Shown: positions 51,449 through 60,743 of the stretch, one piece after another
Layout: the number at the start of each line of letters is the position of its first letter
Position numbering within the stretch: the stretch's first letter is position 1
NCBI RefSeq assembly: GCF_005048855.1
Contig: NZ_SUME01000008.1
Coordinates: forward strand, 1 to 64,000
Reading direction: 5' to 3'
Length of the DNA: 64,000 bases
Origin: Sphingobacterium olei
GTDB lineage: Bacteria > Bacteroidota > Bacteroidia > Sphingobacteriales > Sphingobacteriaceae
The notes under the pieces: generated by a model
Database searches by the model: none
What the model saw: only the letters and a program-made list of their open reading frames with translations
Told to the model about the DNA's origin: nothing
Made by a program: the position numbers and the translations under genes

Positions 51449-52303
51449 CTATTTATTCAATAACTTACGCAAATAAAAGACTGGGACATCAGTCGTTGTT
51501 TGATCGGAAAGACTTCCTGATAACTGATTAATTTCAGCATTATTTAGATATACAGCAGATTTTCCGTGTGTAGTCACGTTCATTTCGTTTATATTGCTTG
51601 CAGTATCTTTTTGTAAGTTAAATGCGATCTCAGAATCTTTAATACCTGCATTCAAACTTGCAAGAGCTTTTTTATGAATGCGAATAGAGCTGCTGTCTAG
51701 ATCTAACGTCAGGTCTCGCACGCCATGAAAAGGTTCTCCCACAACATCAACCCAACGTATGTCAAAATTGGACCTGCTGACTTTTAATGATAAATGATCG
51801 ATTTTTGTATTCAAGCCAAAATTAAGGTCTCCCTGCTCTGCTAGTTTCATATGGAATTCAGATGCTTGAACCGTAAAATTATGTAGATGTACTTTAGAAA
51901 GCGAAAGTCCTTCCACCTCGGGTGAAAATATCGAAACGGATAAATAGTTATATCTATCATGATTTTGAAAATCGAGTTCCAAATTTCCTCGATCGTCGAT
52001 CTGATAAACAAAATCAGTTTCTTTTCCTTTATCTACTTTAACGGCAAACTTTTTACTTTTTACCAACTGAAGATTGAGAGACGTGCGATTGGATCCTACG
52101 ATACTAACTTGTTTAAAAGGCTGTACATTTATTGTACGCATGTATTTGTCAGGAACGGCCATACTTATTGCTTCCTCCTGCGTTATGGCTGTATACTCCT
52201 TTGCATCCACACGATTGGTTTTTGTTACAACGTATATAACACTGATCGGCATCACAAAAAGTATTATTGCCAAGGTAATTAATAATTTATTACTTAATTT
52301 CAT
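51449..52303 (-). CDS. Membrane-anchored GIN/DUF2807-like protein
   Basis: A 284-residue protein with an N-terminal signal or anchor (LLITLAIILFVMPISVIYVV, about 8-27) and a beta-helix-like body (FKQVSIVGSNRTSLNLQLVK, NLELDFQNHDRYNYLSVSIF, LSLKVSRSNFDIRWVDVVGE), like the DUF2807 putative adhesin domain. It closes the ABC transporter operon, 6 bp after the GntR gene. Possibly an envelope component linked to the exporter. Confidence 0.6.
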   Translation of the reverse strand: MKLSNKLLITLAIILFVMPISVIYVVTKTNRVDAKEYTAITQEEAISMAVPDKYMRTINVQPFKQVSIVGSNRTSLNLQLVKSKKFAVKVDKGKETDFVYQIDDRGNLELDFQNHDRYNYLSVSIFSPEVEGLSLSKVHLHNFTVQASEFHMKLAEQGDLNFGLNTKIDHLSLKVSRSNFDIRWVDVVGEPFHGVRDLTLDLDSSSIRIHKKALASLNAGIKDSEIAFNLQKDTASNINEMNVTTHGKSAVYLNNAEINQLSGSLSDQTTTDVPVFYLRKLLNK

Positions 52304-52309
52304 CGCTAT

Positions 52310-52684
52310 CTATTTTTTGAAGTTTTGTTCAATAAAAGCCTGGTACATGCGGGTGATGTCATCCAGGCCAATATTTAGTAAATAAATGTTTTTAAACAAC
52401 TGAGGTAATTCTTCGTCGATAAAGATTGTCTTTCGGTAATGCTGTACCTGTTGAATAGCATCCAAGCTGAGAAAAAAACCAACCCCCCTTTTGTTGTAGA
52501 TTATTCCCTTCTGCTGCAATAACTCATAGGTACGCGCCACGGTATTGGGATTAACCTCCACATTTACTGCCATATCCCGGACTGAAGGAATCTTTTCTTC
52601 CGGCTTCCAGCTACCGAGCAATATATGCTCACAGACGTGCTCCGCAATCTGTAGATATATTGCTTTATTATTGTTAAAATCCAT
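52310..52684 (-). CDS. YtrA-type GntR regulator
   Basis: A 124-residue short GntR protein. The winged helix reads EHILLGSWKPEEKIPSVRDM then AVNVEVNPNTVARTYELLQQ, and the short helical tail without an effector domain defines the YtrA subgroup, which represses ABC operons. It sits inside the operon, between permease and GIN-like genes. Palindromes TAGTGTA/TACACTA upstream of the operon are the likely operators. Confidence 0.9.
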   Translation of the reverse strand: MDFNNNKAIYLQIAEHVCEHILLGSWKPEEKIPSVRDMAVNVEVNPNTVARTYELLQQKGIIYNKRGVGFFLSLDAIQQVQHYRKTIFIDEELPQLFKNIYLLNIGLDDITRMYQAFIEQNFKK

Positions 52685-52685
52685 A

Positions 52686-53489
52686 TCAAACCTCCTTCTC
52701 TTTTAAACGCAGGTAACTCAAGAACCAGAAAATCAGGGTAAGTAGTACCCCCACAACATAAAAAACCCTAAACGTATTTATTTCGTTTTGCCAAAATCCA
52801 TCTCCTATTAATATCGTGTCGCGAATTGCACGTTGCACGATAAAAACAACTAAGCCTATCCAGCAGGCGACATAGATCATAACACTGATGGCTGTTTTGA
52901 TGTAGTGGAAATTATTGAAATAAATCGATCCCAATAAAAACAGACTATTTAGCAGAAACGGCAAAAAAAGAAAAAACTTTGTCGGTTTCGGAAACGGTTG
53001 ATTAAAAAAATAAGTGATATTATCAATCACGACCTGTGTTCCGTCTTCTTGTGCGTAAGAAGTTGTTGCGGTAGTAAAACTCCGTATATAGGATAGAAAT
53101 GCGAAATCGATAAGATAAAACAGCAGAAAATAAGAACCTATCGTTAAGATAATGGTATAGAATAAGCTTGCCAGAAATTTTTCCAATTGAGAAGCTGGAA
53201 TCAGCAATTCGATAATCGCCTTTGGCTTTTGTCCCAGATCAGCGAAATAACCGCTAGAAATCATAGTTAAAAATAAAAGACCTAAAAAGATGAAAATAAA
53301 TGGTCTGAAACTGAGCGTGGCCGTCCAGCTGCCATGCCCATGGGTTAATTGTTCGTTTATATTATAACCATAGAATGCAGTAATTACACCTGTAACAACG
53401 GCCAGAGAAATAAGATAAATCTTTCCAAAGTTGATCCATTCCCGGCGTAACAGAAGGAAAAACCGATTGAAATCAAATGTATTATTCAT
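52686..53489 (-). CDS. ABC transporter permease
   Basis: A 267-residue membrane protein with about six spans (GKIYLISLAVVTGVITAFYG, FIFIFLGLLFLTMISSGYF, PFLLNSLFLLGSIYF). It resembles the small permease partners of YtrB-like ATPases. The start overlaps the ATPase gene by 8 bp, and the GntR gene follows after 1 bp. Confidence 0.8.
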   Translation of the reverse strand: MNNTFDFNRFFLLLRREWINFGKIYLISLAVVTGVITAFYGYNINEQLTHGHGSWTATLSFRPFIFIFLGLLFLTMISSGYFADLGQKPKAIIELLIPASQLEKFLASLFYTIILTIGSYFLLFYLIDFAFLSYIRSFTTATTSYAQEDGTQVVIDNITYFFNQPFPKPTKFFLFLPFLLNSLFLLGSIYFNNFHYIKTAISVMIYVACWIGLVVFIVQRAIRDTILIGDGFWQNEINTFRVFYVVGVLLTLIFWFLSYLRLKEKEV

Positions 53490-54324
53490 GATGAACTGTA
53501 TTTAAAATTGAAGTTATGTTGCTTTTCTGTGCTAGAACCGCATTAAATAATAATTCCATATCCAGCTTGGAATCCTCCTGATTGCTATTAGCGGCAATGA
53601 CCTGATAGCCACCTAATGCTTCTTCAGCATATAACACCGTATTATCAAGTTCCTTCACTTTCTTGAAAGTAAATGCAGCTGTGATTTCATCAATGGAAGC
53701 GTTCAATGCTACTTTCTGTTCGTCTAAGAGAATAACCGCGTCAATCAGATTATCTAAATCACGAACTTGATGTGTAGAGATAATAATGCAGCGATCTTCC
53801 GTCATAGCTGAGGCCATTATTTTACGAAACTGTGCTTTAGATGGAATATCTAATCCGTTTGTCGGTTCATCCATGATGATTAATTTTGCATTGGTCGCCA
53901 ATCCGAAGGCTATAATGTATTTTTTCTTTTGCCCGTAGCTCATCTCCGATAGTTTCTGCTGAATAGGAATATCAAATTCCGAAAGCAACCTATTTAAGTA
54001 AACATGATCAAAATTAGGATAGAACGGTGCATTTACTTTCACATAGGTCGATGATTTAACAGACGGCAAATGAAATTCTTCTGGAATAAAACTAATCTGT
54101 TGTAAAAGCGAAGGCTCGCGCTTTGTGGGATTGTGTCCGAGCACCTGCAGCGAACCAGCAGAAGGATAAACAAGACCAGCAATATTTTTTAACAAAGTGG
54201 ATTTGCCTGCTCCGTTTTTTCCAAGCAGACCATAAATATGTCCTTGTGTCAATTGCATATTCATGTTCTTAAATAAGGGCCTAGCCTTATTATAATTGAA
54301 ATTTAGATTTTGAATAGTTATCAT
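53482..54324 (-). CDS. ABC transporter ATP-binding protein
   Basis: A 280-residue ATPase. Walker A GLLGKNGAGKSTLLKN (about 33-48), Q-loop QQISFIPEEF, signature LSEMSYGQKKKYIIAFGLAT, Walker B KLIIMDEPTNGLD, and the H-loop ISTHQVRD are intact. With the permease it forms an exporter of the YtrB type, possibly for peptides or lipid-linked stress responses. First gene of the operon. The start codon lies just below the operator at 54,327-54,352. Confidence 0.93.
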   Translation of the reverse strand: MITIQNLNFNYNKARPLFKNMNMQLTQGHIYGLLGKNGAGKSTLLKNIAGLVYPSAGSLQVLGHNPTKREPSLLQQISFIPEEFHLPSVKSSTYVKVNAPFYPNFDHVYLNRLLSEFDIPIQQKLSEMSYGQKKKYIIAFGLATNAKLIIMDEPTNGLDIPSKAQFRKIMASAMTEDRCIIISTHQVRDLDNLIDAVILLDEQKVALNASIDEITAAFTFKKVKELDNTVLYAEEALGGYQVIAANSNQEDSKLDMELLFNAVLAQKSNITSILNTVHHE

Positions 54325-54326
54325 AC

Positions 54327-54352
54327 TAGTGTACTACTTAAATAATACACTA
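54327..54352. promoter_or_regulatory. Operator of the ABC-GntR operon
   Basis: TAGTGTA at 54,327-54,333 and TACACTA at 54,346-54,352 form an inverted repeat separated by 12 bp, immediately before the ATPase ATG (54,324). The same half-sites occur at 54,512-54,530. Confidence 0.65.
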
Positions 54353-54511
54353 ATTTACAAAGATTACGTTAATTTCCAATTTTTATGAAAAGTTTTTTCT
54401 CACATCAGTGTTGAATCCGTTAAAACTATATGTTGTTAATTATTTATTGACTTTAATTCAAACAAACTACCATTGTCATTCAAATGTCTATTTTAAAAAA
54501 ACATTTTCACT

Positions 54512-54530
54512 TAGTGTATTAAATACACTA
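54512..54530. promoter_or_regulatory. Second GntR operator, over the small-RNA promoter
   Basis: A perfect 19-bp palindrome TAGTGTATTAAATACACTA. It ends in the start of TACATTTG (54,529-54,536), a -7 box on the + strand, so the regulator should control the short + strand transcript at 54,543-54,610. Confidence 0.7.
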
Positions 54531-54542
54531 CATTTGTATCAT

Positions 54543-54610
54543 CATAATTTAGGTTTATAATTGGTTAGTAAAGGTTTTCATTCTCCCCGTTTGAAAACCT
54601 TTCTTTTTAC
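54543..54610 (+). ncRNA. Candidate small RNA A (TCTCCCCG-loop hairpin)
   Basis: Downstream of the -7 box TACATTTG (54,529-54,536) comes CATAATTTAGGTTTATAATT and then an 11-bp hairpin AAAGGTTTTCA / TGAAAACCTTT (54,570-54,602) with loop TTCTCCCCGTT and a T run. About 65 nt long, with no open frame and no + strand gene before or after it, so it is not the terminator of a known gene. Element B at 50,237-50,300 shares CATAATTTAGGTT and the TCTCCCCG loop. Confidence 0.55.
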
Positions 54611-54950
54611 CCCTTCCAAATAATTTGATTACATTGTTTTTTACATCCTTTATCCGATTTTTCAGTCAAATTTCAGGCCTACATCTTTAATAGGATATTT
54701 TTCACTTAGTACACACCTCACTAAAGATCCAGTATTTTATGCCAGTTCCATTGTATATATTAATGGTTTAATAGCCAAGATTTAGAATACATGCCAGTCA
54801 TCTGTCCGAAATGGCGCGATAGGTAGGCCGGTTTCTGTAAATAAATTTGATATGGATGTGTTAGTAAACACAACTGTTGGGCCTCGCACATCTCAGACGA
54901 TAGAATAATAAACAAGATTAAAGTAAGTGATCTTTTCTTGATTTTGTATT
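54611..54950. other. Intergenic region with no recognised feature
   Basis: AT-rich 340 bp between the small RNA and the 3' end of the transporter gene. I see no gene, repeat or hairpin worth naming. Confidence 0.4.
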
Positions 54951-56189
54951 TTAGCTCTTTTGTTTAATTTTTACAAGAGACAGTGTAAATGAAATCAACA
55001 ATAACACTATCGCTATGATCTGATAGGTGATCGAAAGACTTACATTTGCATCTTTCAATGCGCCTCCCACGTATACCATCAACCCTCCCACTATAGTACT
55101 CAAGAAATTTAAGAAGCCATAAGCCGTAGCAATATACTTCTGATCAACCACTTGCCTAAGCATAGGCATCAAATTAGCATCATTAAAACCTCTCGCCAAT
55201 CCAAATATAACCATAGCTACAATGGCCATTAAAAAGACGTTCGTAGAAGCCATGATGAACAAAAACGGGGCTCCGATACAAAAGCCGATTATCATTACAT
55301 TTAATCTGCCTTTCGGATTTTTTTGTACCCATCGATCTGCAATTATTCCACCGACTATCACGCCGACAAAAGATCCTATTTGTATATAGCCCGTAGCGGA
55401 AATCCCAGCAGTTCCCAAATCCAAACTAAATTGATCTTTCAAAAAAGTCGGTAACCAACCATTGACCAACCAATTCGCCATGCCTAATATCGCAAAGTAG
55501 AACAATATAATATAGAAAGAAGTCAGTCTAAACAAAGAAGAAAACACTTCCCTGATCGAGTAAGAAGATGGAGCTTCTGTTAGGGGCTGCGAAGTAATAC
55601 GTTCTGGCTCTGTCTCCGCTTTTTTAAGATCTTTCAAAAAATAAATCAATACGAAGGAATAGACAATCCCGAACAAGCCAAAAACATGGAATCCGGATCG
55701 CCATCCCCAGTACTCCGCAATAAATCCGCCCAAACCACCTAGTGCTAGTCCGGTATACAGACCACACATGTGCAGACCGGTTGCCAATGATCTGGTTTTT
55801 CCGGTATGGTAATCGGTGATCAACGCGAGTGCGGCAGGTATATAGCAGGCTTCGCTGATCCCCATCAATACTCGGGTAGCTAGCATTTCAGGAAATGAGG
55901 ATGCATAGCCGGTCCATAAGGTTACCAATGACCAAATGGCAACTGACAGAACAATCACTTTTTTTCGCGAATATTTATCTGCTAAAAAACCACCAAAAGG
56001 ACTTACAAAACCATACGACCATAAAAATACCGAAGTCAGCAAACCAAATTGCGCATCCGTCAGATCAAAATCTGCGACAATAGGATCGCGCATCGATGTA
56101 ATTAATATTCTATCAAAATAATTTAAAAAAGCAACTACCCATAACAACGCCACGAGTAGCCATGCATAACCTTTAGTTTTCGTATTCAT
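54951..56189 (-). CDS. nanT: MFS transporter, probable sialic acid importer
   Basis: A 412-residue MFS protein with 12 spans. FLNYFDRILITSMRDPIVAD at the start, the loop motif GGFLADKYSRKKVIV between spans 2 and 3 and ACYIPAALALI are typical of the anion:cation symporter group. It is the last gene of nanHAMT and follows nanM by 5 bp, which argues for import of N-acetylneuraminate, but this is inferred from context. Confidence 0.8.
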   Translation of the reverse strand: MNTKTKGYAWLLVALLWVVAFLNYFDRILITSMRDPIVADFDLTDAQFGLLTSVFLWSYGFVSPFGGFLADKYSRKKVIVLSVAIWSLVTLWTGYASSFPEMLATRVLMGISEACYIPAALALITDYHTGKTRSLATGLHMCGLYTGLALGGLGGFIAEYWGWRSGFHVFGLFGIVYSFVLIYFLKDLKKAETEPERITSQPLTEAPSSYSIREVFSSLFRLTSFYIILFYFAILGMANWLVNGWLPTFLKDQFSLDLGTAGISATGYIQIGSFVGVIVGGIIADRWVQKNPKGRLNVMIIGFCIGAPFLFIMASTNVFLMAIVAMVIFGLARGFNDANLMPMLRQVVDQKYIATAYGFLNFLSTIVGGLMVYVGGALKDANVSLSITYQIIAIVLLLISFTLSLVKIKQKS

Positions 56190-56194
56190 AAGAT

Positions 56195-57298
56195 TTAGTC
56201 TAGCTTAATAGTGCCCCATAATACCTGAGGTGTACGGATTCCCGGTCTGATTTCTCCTGACGGTAATACAATTCCACCCGCCCAATTTGCTGTGCCGGTC
56301 GTAACTGGAACCCAGGTTTTTCCGTGCTGTTGTTTTTCTGAAATAATGATCTTATCGACATTATAATGCCATAGTGCTTCTTCAAAATTATAGGTTAGTA
56401 TGCGATTGGAAAAACCGGGGTGATCATGCTTCAAATCCTGATTAGCTAGCTCCCCATTATCGCCTCCGAATACAAAAAGTTTGTTGGATTTACGATCATA
56501 CCAAGCTGGACTTGGGGCGGCTGCTACTGATTCGGGCAGGTCGACAATCCTCGACCATCGCGTGTGGTCGTCCAATATATAGGCATCCTGCAGATATTTT
56601 CTTTTGCCATCCTTCAAACTTACACCAGATAACACGACTAAACTACCCCCTCCATCTGCGACCACGGATAGCATACGCCCCTCACCGGGAATCGGTGGAC
56701 AGATCTCCCATCCTTTATCTATTTTGGTTAGATCCATACGCCAACATATTGATTCCGCCGTTGGTGAATCCGGTAACTTGATTCCTCCGACTATATACCA
56801 CAAGCTGCCTATTCTTACACTCGAACAATTTGCTAATTGAAAGGGTAAGCTTGGCAAATTTTCGATTTGCCATCGGTTTTCTTTCCATGTGAGCTTATAT
56901 ACTGAAGAAAGGTGCCCATCCTCATTGCTGCCACCGGCGACAAAAACATCGTTCTGAAAGGAGGTTACCGCTCCGTATCCCATTGGAATCGGCAAATGTC
57001 CTAGGGAGATCCAGTTTCCTTGCTTATCTTTAAGTGCAAATATCTTATTTGTCCACACTTTCTTACCTCCATCCCATGGTGCTATTCCATCGGGAAAATT
57101 TGCACCACCCATGACCAGCAGAAAATCATCAGTTGCTGTAATATATGCACCGGCAAATCCCATGGTATCTGGAATGGGAGATAGTGTTTTCCATTTAATT
57201 TTTACTTCAGCTGTCTGGGCAGGTAAAAGAGTTGAGCTTAGCATAAATAATATAAAGATAAAATATTGTATATTCATTACCTGTCGGTTCATTAACAA
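56195..57298 (-). CDS. nanM: N-acetylneuraminate mutarotase (Kelch)
   Basis: A 367-residue protein with signal peptide (about residues 1-27) and repeated Kelch blades: GGANFPDGIAPWDGGKKVW, GYGAVTSFQNDVFVAGGSNE, WYIVGGIKLPDSP, LFVFGGDNGE. This matches cyclically permuted sialic acid mutarotases. It turns alpha- into beta-N-acetylneuraminate in the periplasm, speeding use of sialidase product. The start overlaps the nanA stop by 7 bp. Confidence 0.9.
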   Translation of the reverse strand: MLMNRQVMNIQYFIFILFMLSSTLLPAQTAEVKIKWKTLSPIPDTMGFAGAYITATDDFLLVMGGANFPDGIAPWDGGKKVWTNKIFALKDKQGNWISLGHLPIPMGYGAVTSFQNDVFVAGGSNEDGHLSSVYKLTWKENRWQIENLPSLPFQLANCSSVRIGSLWYIVGGIKLPDSPTAESICWRMDLTKIDKGWEICPPIPGEGRMLSVVADGGGSLVVLSGVSLKDGKRKYLQDAYILDDHTRWSRIVDLPESVAAAPSPAWYDRKSNKLFVFGGDNGELANQDLKHDHPGFSNRILTYNFEEALWHYNVDKIIISEKQQHGKTWVPVTTGTANWAGGIVLPSGEIRPGIRTPQVLWGTIKLD

Positions 57299-58203
57299 GA
57301 CTTTACAAGGGAAAGAAAGTCGGGCTGGGCAAGATCTGCGTATAAATTTTGCTCCCGCTCTTCACTTAGAGATACCAAAGGGAGTCTTGATGTCCCTAGA
57401 TCCAATCCTACTTTTTTCATAATTGCACGCTGCGTCGGAATAGGTCCATACTTTACCAATAATTGTATCATTTGTACGGCCTCGAAATGAAGTTTTTCGG
57501 CTTCATCCAGTTTACCTTCTTCGAAATAAGCCATAACCTGAGCATATAGTTTAGCTGCGTAATTATATGTGCTACCTATTGCCCCTTTGGCTCCTACGGC
57601 AAGGGCGGGAAGAAGAAGTTCGTCATAACCAAATAAAATATCAAATTTACCTTCCTTGTAATGTAGACAAGCTTGGTATTCGTGAATTGTGACCGCCGTA
57701 TATTTGATACCCGCTAAGTTCGGTATCTTCTGTTCCGCCAATTGCAAAAACTGAATCATATCGATCTGTATACCTGTCAAAGCAGGGATATGGTAATAGA
57801 AGAAAGGCAGCTTGGGCGCAGCCGCTGCAATTTCGGCCATACAATCGACTAAATTAGCTACCGAACTTGGCTTGAAATAAAAAGCAGAAACAGATGATAT
57901 ATAATCTGCTCCGTGTTCCTGTGCATGTGCGGCCAAACGTTTGGCCTCCGTGATGGAGCTATGGCCTACATGTACGAAGACTAGCAGTCTCCCTGCTACA
58001 CTGTTTATATATTTTTCGGTAATTGCCATACGTTCTTCTACGGTTAAATTTGGTCCTTCACCGTTCGTCCCACAAACAAATACACCACTCACATTCTGCT
58101 CGATCAAGTATTCCACATAGAGCGGGATAGCATCCAGATCAATACTTCCATCTTTTTTATAAGCAGCGAAAGTCGCCGCAATTAACCCTTTAACTTTATT
58201 CAT
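57292..58203 (-). CDS. nanA: N-acetylneuraminate lyase
   Basis: A 303-residue class I aldolase. GVFVCGTNGEGPNLTVEER (about 40-58), YYHIPALTGIQID with the catalytic Tyr (about 135), and LAGIKYTAVTIHEY with the Schiff-base Lys (about 164) are the NanA pattern. It splits N-acetylneuraminate into N-acetylmannosamine and pyruvate. Operon: nanH, 19 bp, nanA, overlap, nanM, 5 bp, nanT. Confidence 0.94.
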   Translation of the reverse strand: MNKVKGLIAATFAAYKKDGSIDLDAIPLYVEYLIEQNVSGVFVCGTNGEGPNLTVEERMAITEKYINSVAGRLLVFVHVGHSSITEAKRLAAHAQEHGADYISSVSAFYFKPSSVANLVDCMAEIAAAAPKLPFFYYHIPALTGIQIDMIQFLQLAEQKIPNLAGIKYTAVTIHEYQACLHYKEGKFDILFGYDELLLPALAVGAKGAIGSTYNYAAKLYAQVMAYFEEGKLDEAEKLHFEAVQMIQLLVKYGPIPTQRAIMKKVGLDLGTSRLPLVSLSEEREQNLYADLAQPDFLSLVKSC

Positions 58204-58222
58204 TTTTATATTTTAATAATTT

Positions 58223-59863
58223 TTATAACAAATCTTTTAACGCGATACGTTGGAATACCAAGTCAGCTTGGCTACTTTCATACAGAACACCAATGGTGTG
58301 CTCATCGACGGAAGTAATACACGAATATCCTCTACCCTTTCCTTCATCGAGCAACAGTTTCCTTTCCCACGTATCGGCATTGTCCTTACTCACTTTTAGC
58401 GTGATATTGATACGGTCGTACTTGGAATCCGGATTGCAAAACACGATTATCGATTTCTGCGCCCCGTTCTCAATATAATTATGTTTGTGGATACTAGCCA
58501 TGCATGTGGGCTCGATGAGAGCATGATGTGATGTGGGGTGTTCCATCCAGGTTTCGCCCATATCTGTTGTTGTTGCAATAGCTCTCCCATTATCAGGTCC
58601 TTTGTTGGTTGTGTTGAGATTCGAGCGCATATTTAGCATGATACGCCCCTCTTCTAATTCTACTGCCATACATTCGGTTGTCGGCCGAGGCATTGCTGCA
58701 TTTGATGTCTTCCATGTTTTGCCACCATCGTTACTATAGGTAATATTGGAAAAGGCTTTTCCCGACTTGTCTCTTCCCTGAGTAGGCATTAACAAGGTAC
58801 CGTCTTTCAAGGTAAGACCATGTCCAGGAGCAGGCGCCCACAGCCACCATTCCTCTTTTTTACACATCGCCGTCAGATTAATTGGTTCCGACCAGGTCTT
58901 ACCATTATCTTGGCTTTTTACCATTAGAAACTGGGAAGTTTGCTGGATACCAAATCCCGGCTGTGAGCCCTTGGTCTTCCATTGATGATTCCAGATTTCT
59001 TCTCCGCTCTTTGTACCTGGATACCACGTTCCGGTTTCGTCGATTACACCATGCATCCATAACCCGGCTACATAAATATCTCCAGTTCTTTCGTCCAATA
59101 GAATATTAGGATCAGAGACACCGTTGAACTTCTGTGCCAATCCACCATACTCGCCCATATCGATAGCAACTTCTATGGGTAGCCACGTATTCCCCTTGTC
59201 TACACTTCTTGACACACCAATATCCATATGACCTTGCAAGTCCCTCCCAGATTCGTAGCGGGCATCATATACAGAAATTAAAGAACCATCCTTATCTGTA
59301 ATAATTCCCGGGATGCGACTCGTATGCACCCCCTCCTGATTATGTCTCCTCACAGCTACGCCTAGACGATGCATTGACGTTCTTACGTCCTCTATACTTG
59401 TTAATTTTTGCTTATCTATTTGGAATTTATGAAATTCAAGTGCAAAAGGGAGCTCTATATCCTTAACTGGTCTTATCTTGACCGTTATCCAAAGAAAATT
59501 TGCACCTTCTCCCAATTTAGTATTGAAAGATATTTTATTCTTGCCTGATCGGGCTTTAACTTTTTTTAAAGCAGTATAGTTCTTTATATTATTCTGCTTT
59601 ATTAAGGTAGAATCACCTAATATATACCACAGAACTATTTCATCGATGACTTCAGTAGCTCTTTCATCCAATTGTAAAATGAGTTCACCTTTTGATAATG
59701 CGGAAGACTTTTTGCTGTTTATTTGCAATCTTTTGACCACGTTGATCTCCTGATCAGCTAATACGGGAAGATACCAGTTTTTTACCGTTACTTGAATTTG
59801 TGCTGTACTTTTTAATCCCCATAATAATAAGAGAAAAACAATAAGTATCCTTGGTTCTTTCAT
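58223..59863 (-). CDS. nanH: Sialidase
   Basis: A secreted 546-residue exo-alpha-sialidase. Signal peptide residues 1-21; an N-terminal beta-sandwich to about residue 170; then the six-blade propeller with SRIPGIITDKDGSL (the RIP arginine motif) and five Asp boxes: SVDKGNTW, SQDNGKTW, SNDGGKTW, TTDMGETW, SKDNADTW. Terminal catalytic residues: the Arg triad and Glu in AVELEEGRIMLNMRSN, and Tyr near the end (VLYESS). Releases sialic acid from glycans outside the cytoplasm. Confidence 0.94.
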   Translation of the reverse strand: MKEPRILIVFLLLLWGLKSTAQIQVTVKNWYLPVLADQEINVVKRLQINSKKSSALSKGELILQLDERATEVIDEIVLWYILGDSTLIKQNNIKNYTALKKVKARSGKNKISFNTKLGEGANFLWITVKIRPVKDIELPFALEFHKFQIDKQKLTSIEDVRTSMHRLGVAVRRHNQEGVHTSRIPGIITDKDGSLISVYDARYESGRDLQGHMDIGVSRSVDKGNTWLPIEVAIDMGEYGGLAQKFNGVSDPNILLDERTGDIYVAGLWMHGVIDETGTWYPGTKSGEEIWNHQWKTKGSQPGFGIQQTSQFLMVKSQDNGKTWSEPINLTAMCKKEEWWLWAPAPGHGLTLKDGTLLMPTQGRDKSGKAFSNITYSNDGGKTWKTSNAAMPRPTTECMAVELEEGRIMLNMRSNLNTTNKGPDNGRAIATTTDMGETWMEHPTSHHALIEPTCMASIHKHNYIENGAQKSIIVFCNPDSKYDRINITLKVSKDNADTWERKLLLDEGKGRGYSCITSVDEHTIGVLYESSQADLVFQRIALKDLL

Positions 59864-59889
59864 AGGTTTACATATAAACTATTAGTACT

Positions 59890-59902
59890 TATGTACTACA
59901 TA
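59890..59902. promoter_or_regulatory. NanR-type operator upstream of nanH
   Basis: TATGTACTACATA, a palindrome around a central base, lies 27 bp before the nanH start. TTATGTACTACA is shared with the site upstream of the ROK kinase gene at 62,011-62,022. FadR-type regulators bind short palindromes of this kind. Confidence 0.6.
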
Positions 59903-59912
59903 TAAAAATAGT

Positions 59913-59954
59913 AAAAAAAGATGTGATATCCCGAAGAATATCACATCTTTTTTT
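59913..59954. terminator. Terminator after nanR
   Basis: Perfect 17-bp inverted repeat (59,913-59,929 with 59,938-59,954) with a loop CCCGAAGA and A/T runs, starting right at the nanR stop codon. It separates the nanK-nanR unit from nanHAMT. Confidence 0.85.
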
Positions 59955-59955
59955 A

Positions 59956-60657
59956 CTACAAATTCTTAAGTAATTCGAAATGAGGCCTTAAGTGCTCTCT
60001 CATTCCTACTACAAACTCCTCTTTTGTACCATTTTTTAGGATACGCACTAAATCCGTGTGAGATATATTGGACTTCACACTTCTATTTTCATTTTTCAGT
60101 ACGTAATCAAATACGGGTAAAAGCATAATTTGAAATCTTTTCAAGGTATCATTACCTGTAATTTCATACAGCTTTCCGTGAAATGCAATCTCCCGGGTCA
60201 CACGAAACACATCGTCATCCTCAAACTTTCCATTCTTGACAATCGCTTCCAGCTCTTTAATATCTTTAGCTGTTTTCCTGACAAAAAGCAGATCAGCTAA
60301 TCCCATTTCCAAAACCAATCGCAATTCGAATAGATTTTTTAAAGTGCTGGTATCCATACGTTGCGGATTCAGCACCCGTTCAAAACTTCCTAAAATATCA
60401 GGATTGGTTAATACCATACCCCGTTTTTTTTTGGATTCAACCAAACCTAACATCCGTAGTCTACTTAGTGCCTCTCTTAATACATTCCTACTTACCCCCA
60501 AAGCCTCGGAAAGCTCCATTTCTGTAGGTAATAAATCGCCTGTTTTTAGCTCCTTTTTGTTCAGATATTCTCTAAGCCTTAATTCAACCATATCTGCTCT
60601 CGTATTGACGGAGATAGGTTCCAAATCTTTCTTCAATTCAGTTGTCAACATATGCAA
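59956..60657 (-). CDS. nanR: FadR-type GntR regulator, probable NanR
   Basis: A 233-residue regulator. The winged helix reads LPTEMELSEALGVSRNVLRE then ALSRLRMLGLVESKKKRGM (about 42-85); the C-terminal helical FCD domain is seen in FELRLVLEMGLADLLFVRKT, IAFHGKLYEITG and MREHLRPH, whose His residues bind a metal. Co-located between the ROK kinase and nanH; the operators at 59,890 and 62,011 support a role as sialic acid regulator. Confidence 0.85.
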   Translation of the reverse strand: MHMLTTELKKDLEPISVNTRADMVELRLREYLNKKELKTGDLLPTEMELSEALGVSRNVLREALSRLRMLGLVESKKKRGMVLTNPDILGSFERVLNPQRMDTSTLKNLFELRLVLEMGLADLLFVRKTAKDIKELEAIVKNGKFEDDDVFRVTREIAFHGKLYEITGNDTLKRFQIMLLPVFDYVLKNENRSVKSNISHTDLVRILKNGTKEEFVVGMREHLRPHFELLKNL

Positions 60658-60743
60658 ACAAGTTCTAAAGTTATGTTCTACAAATTAACATAAATTTTTT
60701 AGTTAAACTATCGATGTTAATAAATTATTAGGTGTAAGATTGT

